Of a DNA stretch of 64,000 nucleotides, positions 62,501 through 64,000 are shown piece after piece. Every line of letters starts with the position of its first letter. Position 1 is the stretch's first letter. The DNA is taken from positions 1 through 64,000 of the forward strand of contig JARGSG010000088.1 of assembly GCA_030374805.1 (NCBI GenBank). The letters are read 5' to 3'. Below the pieces are notes generated by a model, which made no database searches, was not told where the DNA came from, and saw nothing but the letters and a program-made list of their open reading frames with translations. Source of the DNA: Gracilaria gracilis. Taxonomy: Eukaryota > Rhodophyta > Florideophyceae > Gracilariales > Gracilariaceae. A program made the translations under genes and the position numbers.

Positions 62501-64000
62501 TTTGTTGATGACACAAAAGGAGTCCCAAACGGCAATAACGTTGTGCTCGGTGCTTCTGACATCGTTTCCACAACATCTGAGGAAGCCACTATATCTCTCC
62601 TGCTCGAGAGCGGTGAGGGTGTTAGAGTAGATGATATCAACGGAACCGTTGTCGACGATGCAACGGGGACTGGGAGTGTGCTCGCACTCGGTTCTAGACT
62701 GCTGGTATCCATCATGTCTATGAGGTTTGTTGGTGATACAAGAGCTGTCCCAGATAGAAATGCGGTACTGCTTGGTGCTTCTGACATCATTTCCATTATA
62801 ACCGAGGGCTCCACGAAATCCCTCTCACTAGACAGTGGTGACGGTGTCGAAATAGAATATATCAACGGCAGAACTGTAGACGATGCAACAGGTACTGGGA
62901 TTGTGCTCGCACTCAGTGTCGGACTGCTCATATCCATCAAGTCTATGAAGTTTGCTGATGACATGAGCGGAGTCTCAGAGGGTAATATAGTGGCTGCTGA
63001 CATGAGCGGAGTCTCAGAGTGTAGTATAGTGGCTGCTGACATGAGCGGGGTCTCAGAGGGTAATATAGTTGTGTTAGGCGCTTCAGACATCATTCCCATT
63101 GTGTCCGAAGGCGCTATTAAAGCTCTCGTACTCACTGAGGGTGATAGCGACAATGTAGGAGTAAAAGATACCAACGGAACCATTGTACTCGGGGTAAGTG
63201 TGTTCATTTCGAGCGAGTCCGGCGGGCTTATAAACGATGTAGATGGCATCTCAGAGAACAACACAGCTGGGCTTGGGGCAGATGTTGCCTCCCCCACGTC
63301 CAAAGGCACCAAATCACCCCTACTTGGAGTGGGTGTCGCAGAGGTGCTCTCCTCCGTACCTGGCAAGCTTATTGACGGACTGAGAGAAGTTTCCATACTG
63401 GGTGCAAGAGAGGACATATCCGTCCCGGCCGCCGGACTAGCCAAGAACATAAAAGGAGTCGCGGTGACATCGACTGGGGCTTCAGTTGTTGTATCCATTG
63501 CATTCGAAGGCATAGTTGCACCTCCAGTCCCGACAGAAGGTGAGGGTGTCGTGTTGGGTGAAATCGATACGAAAGCTGTAGCGGATGCGCTGGGCATTAC
63601 GAGTGTGCTCGCACTCGGCGCCAGAGTGTTTGTATCTAACGAATCGGACAGCATTCCTGAGCTTGCATACGGTGTCTCAGAGAGTATTGAAGTGGTGCTC
63701 GGTGTCTCTGAGATCGCTTCCATGACATCCGAAGGTACCAGCAAACCTCTATTACTTGGAAACGGAGAGGGGGTTGGAGTCGAGGATATCAGCAAAACCA
63801 TTGTAGCTGACGCACTTGAAATTGGGTCCTCGCTCGCATTCGGTGTATTCGGCGCTCCTCCTGAAGATTCCGATGGACTCGTCATTGTTCCAATTGATGC
63901 TCTCACACTCGGTGTCACGAGAAGATTATCTGATAAGCTCATTGACGGACTAGACGACATGCCCATACCGGGTTCGGTTGATGGCGCATCCGTCCCTTCA
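59510..64000 (-). CDS. Large Ser/Thr/Pro-rich, membrane-anchored (mucin-like) surface protein, N-terminus beyond window
   Basis: Partial: the frame is open to the right edge. From 64,000 to 60,820 there are over 1,050 codons of Ser/Thr/Pro-rich repeats of about 70-75 residues, with recurring phrases such as SSLEPSASTLPVPVASSTT, TPSPLSS and SEAPSTT, heavily glycosylatable. Single-base shifts at about 60,820 (a C6 run), 60,550 and 60,355 move the open frame, but the repeat pattern continues. A non-repetitive domain follows (RVRLTLQVAGPNMTNTCQ, NAHLWFVTSIEDGPAVYE, FPGSVIFGITVFLNPFSVEL). A GTGAGG...GACCAG intron (59,666-59,744, 79 bp) joins VRSQNI to RKAPTVSVSSG, a transmembrane helix (GGYVAGIAFGTLLIVGAAVF) and a short tail ending at TAG 59,510. 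It is a type I cell-surface protein by topology. The juxtamembrane domain is not one I can name; its position recalls SEA domains. Confidence 0.65.
62960..63076. repeat. 39-bp tandem repeat, three copies, inside the mucin-like gene
   Basis: Three near-identical 39-bp units starting GACATGAGCGGAGTCTCAGA at 62,960, 62,999 and 63,038. On the coding (minus) strand they read a 13-residue unit close to SETPLMSAATILH. This is a recent in-frame expansion within the larger 70-75-residue repeat array. Confidence 0.85.

Overview
The window is nuclear DNA of a eukaryote with few introns. Ten or so protein genes have no intron. The introns that can be read are short: 62 bp in mitochondrial bS16, 85 bp in an SDR gene, 238 bp in eL24, 79 bp in an LPMO-like gene and 79 bp in a mucin-like gene, all GT..AG. 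Organelle-targeted proteins (OXA1/COX18-type insertase, mitochondrial bS16, a methionine aminopeptidase with an N-terminal extension), a condensin II kleisin, and a transposon mix of DIRS, hAT, pogo, Harbinger and KDZ/Plavaka types together suggest an alga. A florideophycean red alga such as Chondrus is my best guess. That is inference, and no single marker proves it.

The first 25 kb are repeat-dominated. From 1 to about 7.17 kb lies a KDZ/Plavaka-like DNA transposon: a broken transposase on the minus strand, facing an unknown plus-strand ORF tail to tail. At 7.2-9.2 kb are scraps of host coding sequence, including a cullin fragment. At 10.05-11.16 kb is a dead PIF/Harbinger transposase. At 11,596-19,349 is a pogo/Tigger-like element with near-perfect 25-bp terminal inverted repeats flanked by TA. 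A hAT element (about 12,271-16,254, with a 63-bp GC-rich minisatellite inside it) and a possible solo LTR have jumped into it. At 19.77-24.37 kb is a DIRS-like tyrosine-recombinase retrotransposon. Every transposase here carries in-frame stops or frameshifts.

From 25.6 kb to the end is a gene island, with genes often in divergent or tail-to-tail pairs: SPT3-like SAGA subunit (+), SDR oxidoreductase (-), OXA1/COX18-like insertase (+), mitochondrial bS16 (-), glutathione-peroxidase-like protein lacking its catalytic residues (+), a very GC-rich pair made of an Ala/Leu-rich helical-repeat protein and a GH13 trehalose-synthase-like enzyme (-,-), type I methionine aminopeptidase (+), secreted spondin-domain protein (-), condensin II subunit H2 (+), TATA-binding protein (-), ribosomal protein eL24 (+), two unrecognised proteins (-,-), a BRSK/SNF1-related kinase (+), a full-length B-type ABC transporter with a damaged first nucleotide-binding domain (+), a secreted LPMO-like protein (+), and the C-terminal part of a large Ser/Thr/Pro-rich membrane-anchored protein running off the right edge (-). 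The genes do not form one pathway. They cover transcription and chromatin (SPT3, TBP, CAP-H2), translation and protein maturation (eL24, bS16, MetAP), mitochondrial biogenesis, and the cell surface or secretion (spondin, LPMO-like, mucin-like, ABC).

Single-base frameshifts are concentrated between 54.8 and 60.8 kb, in otherwise well-conserved genes and partly at homopolymers. Sequence error should be excluded before these genes are called dead.
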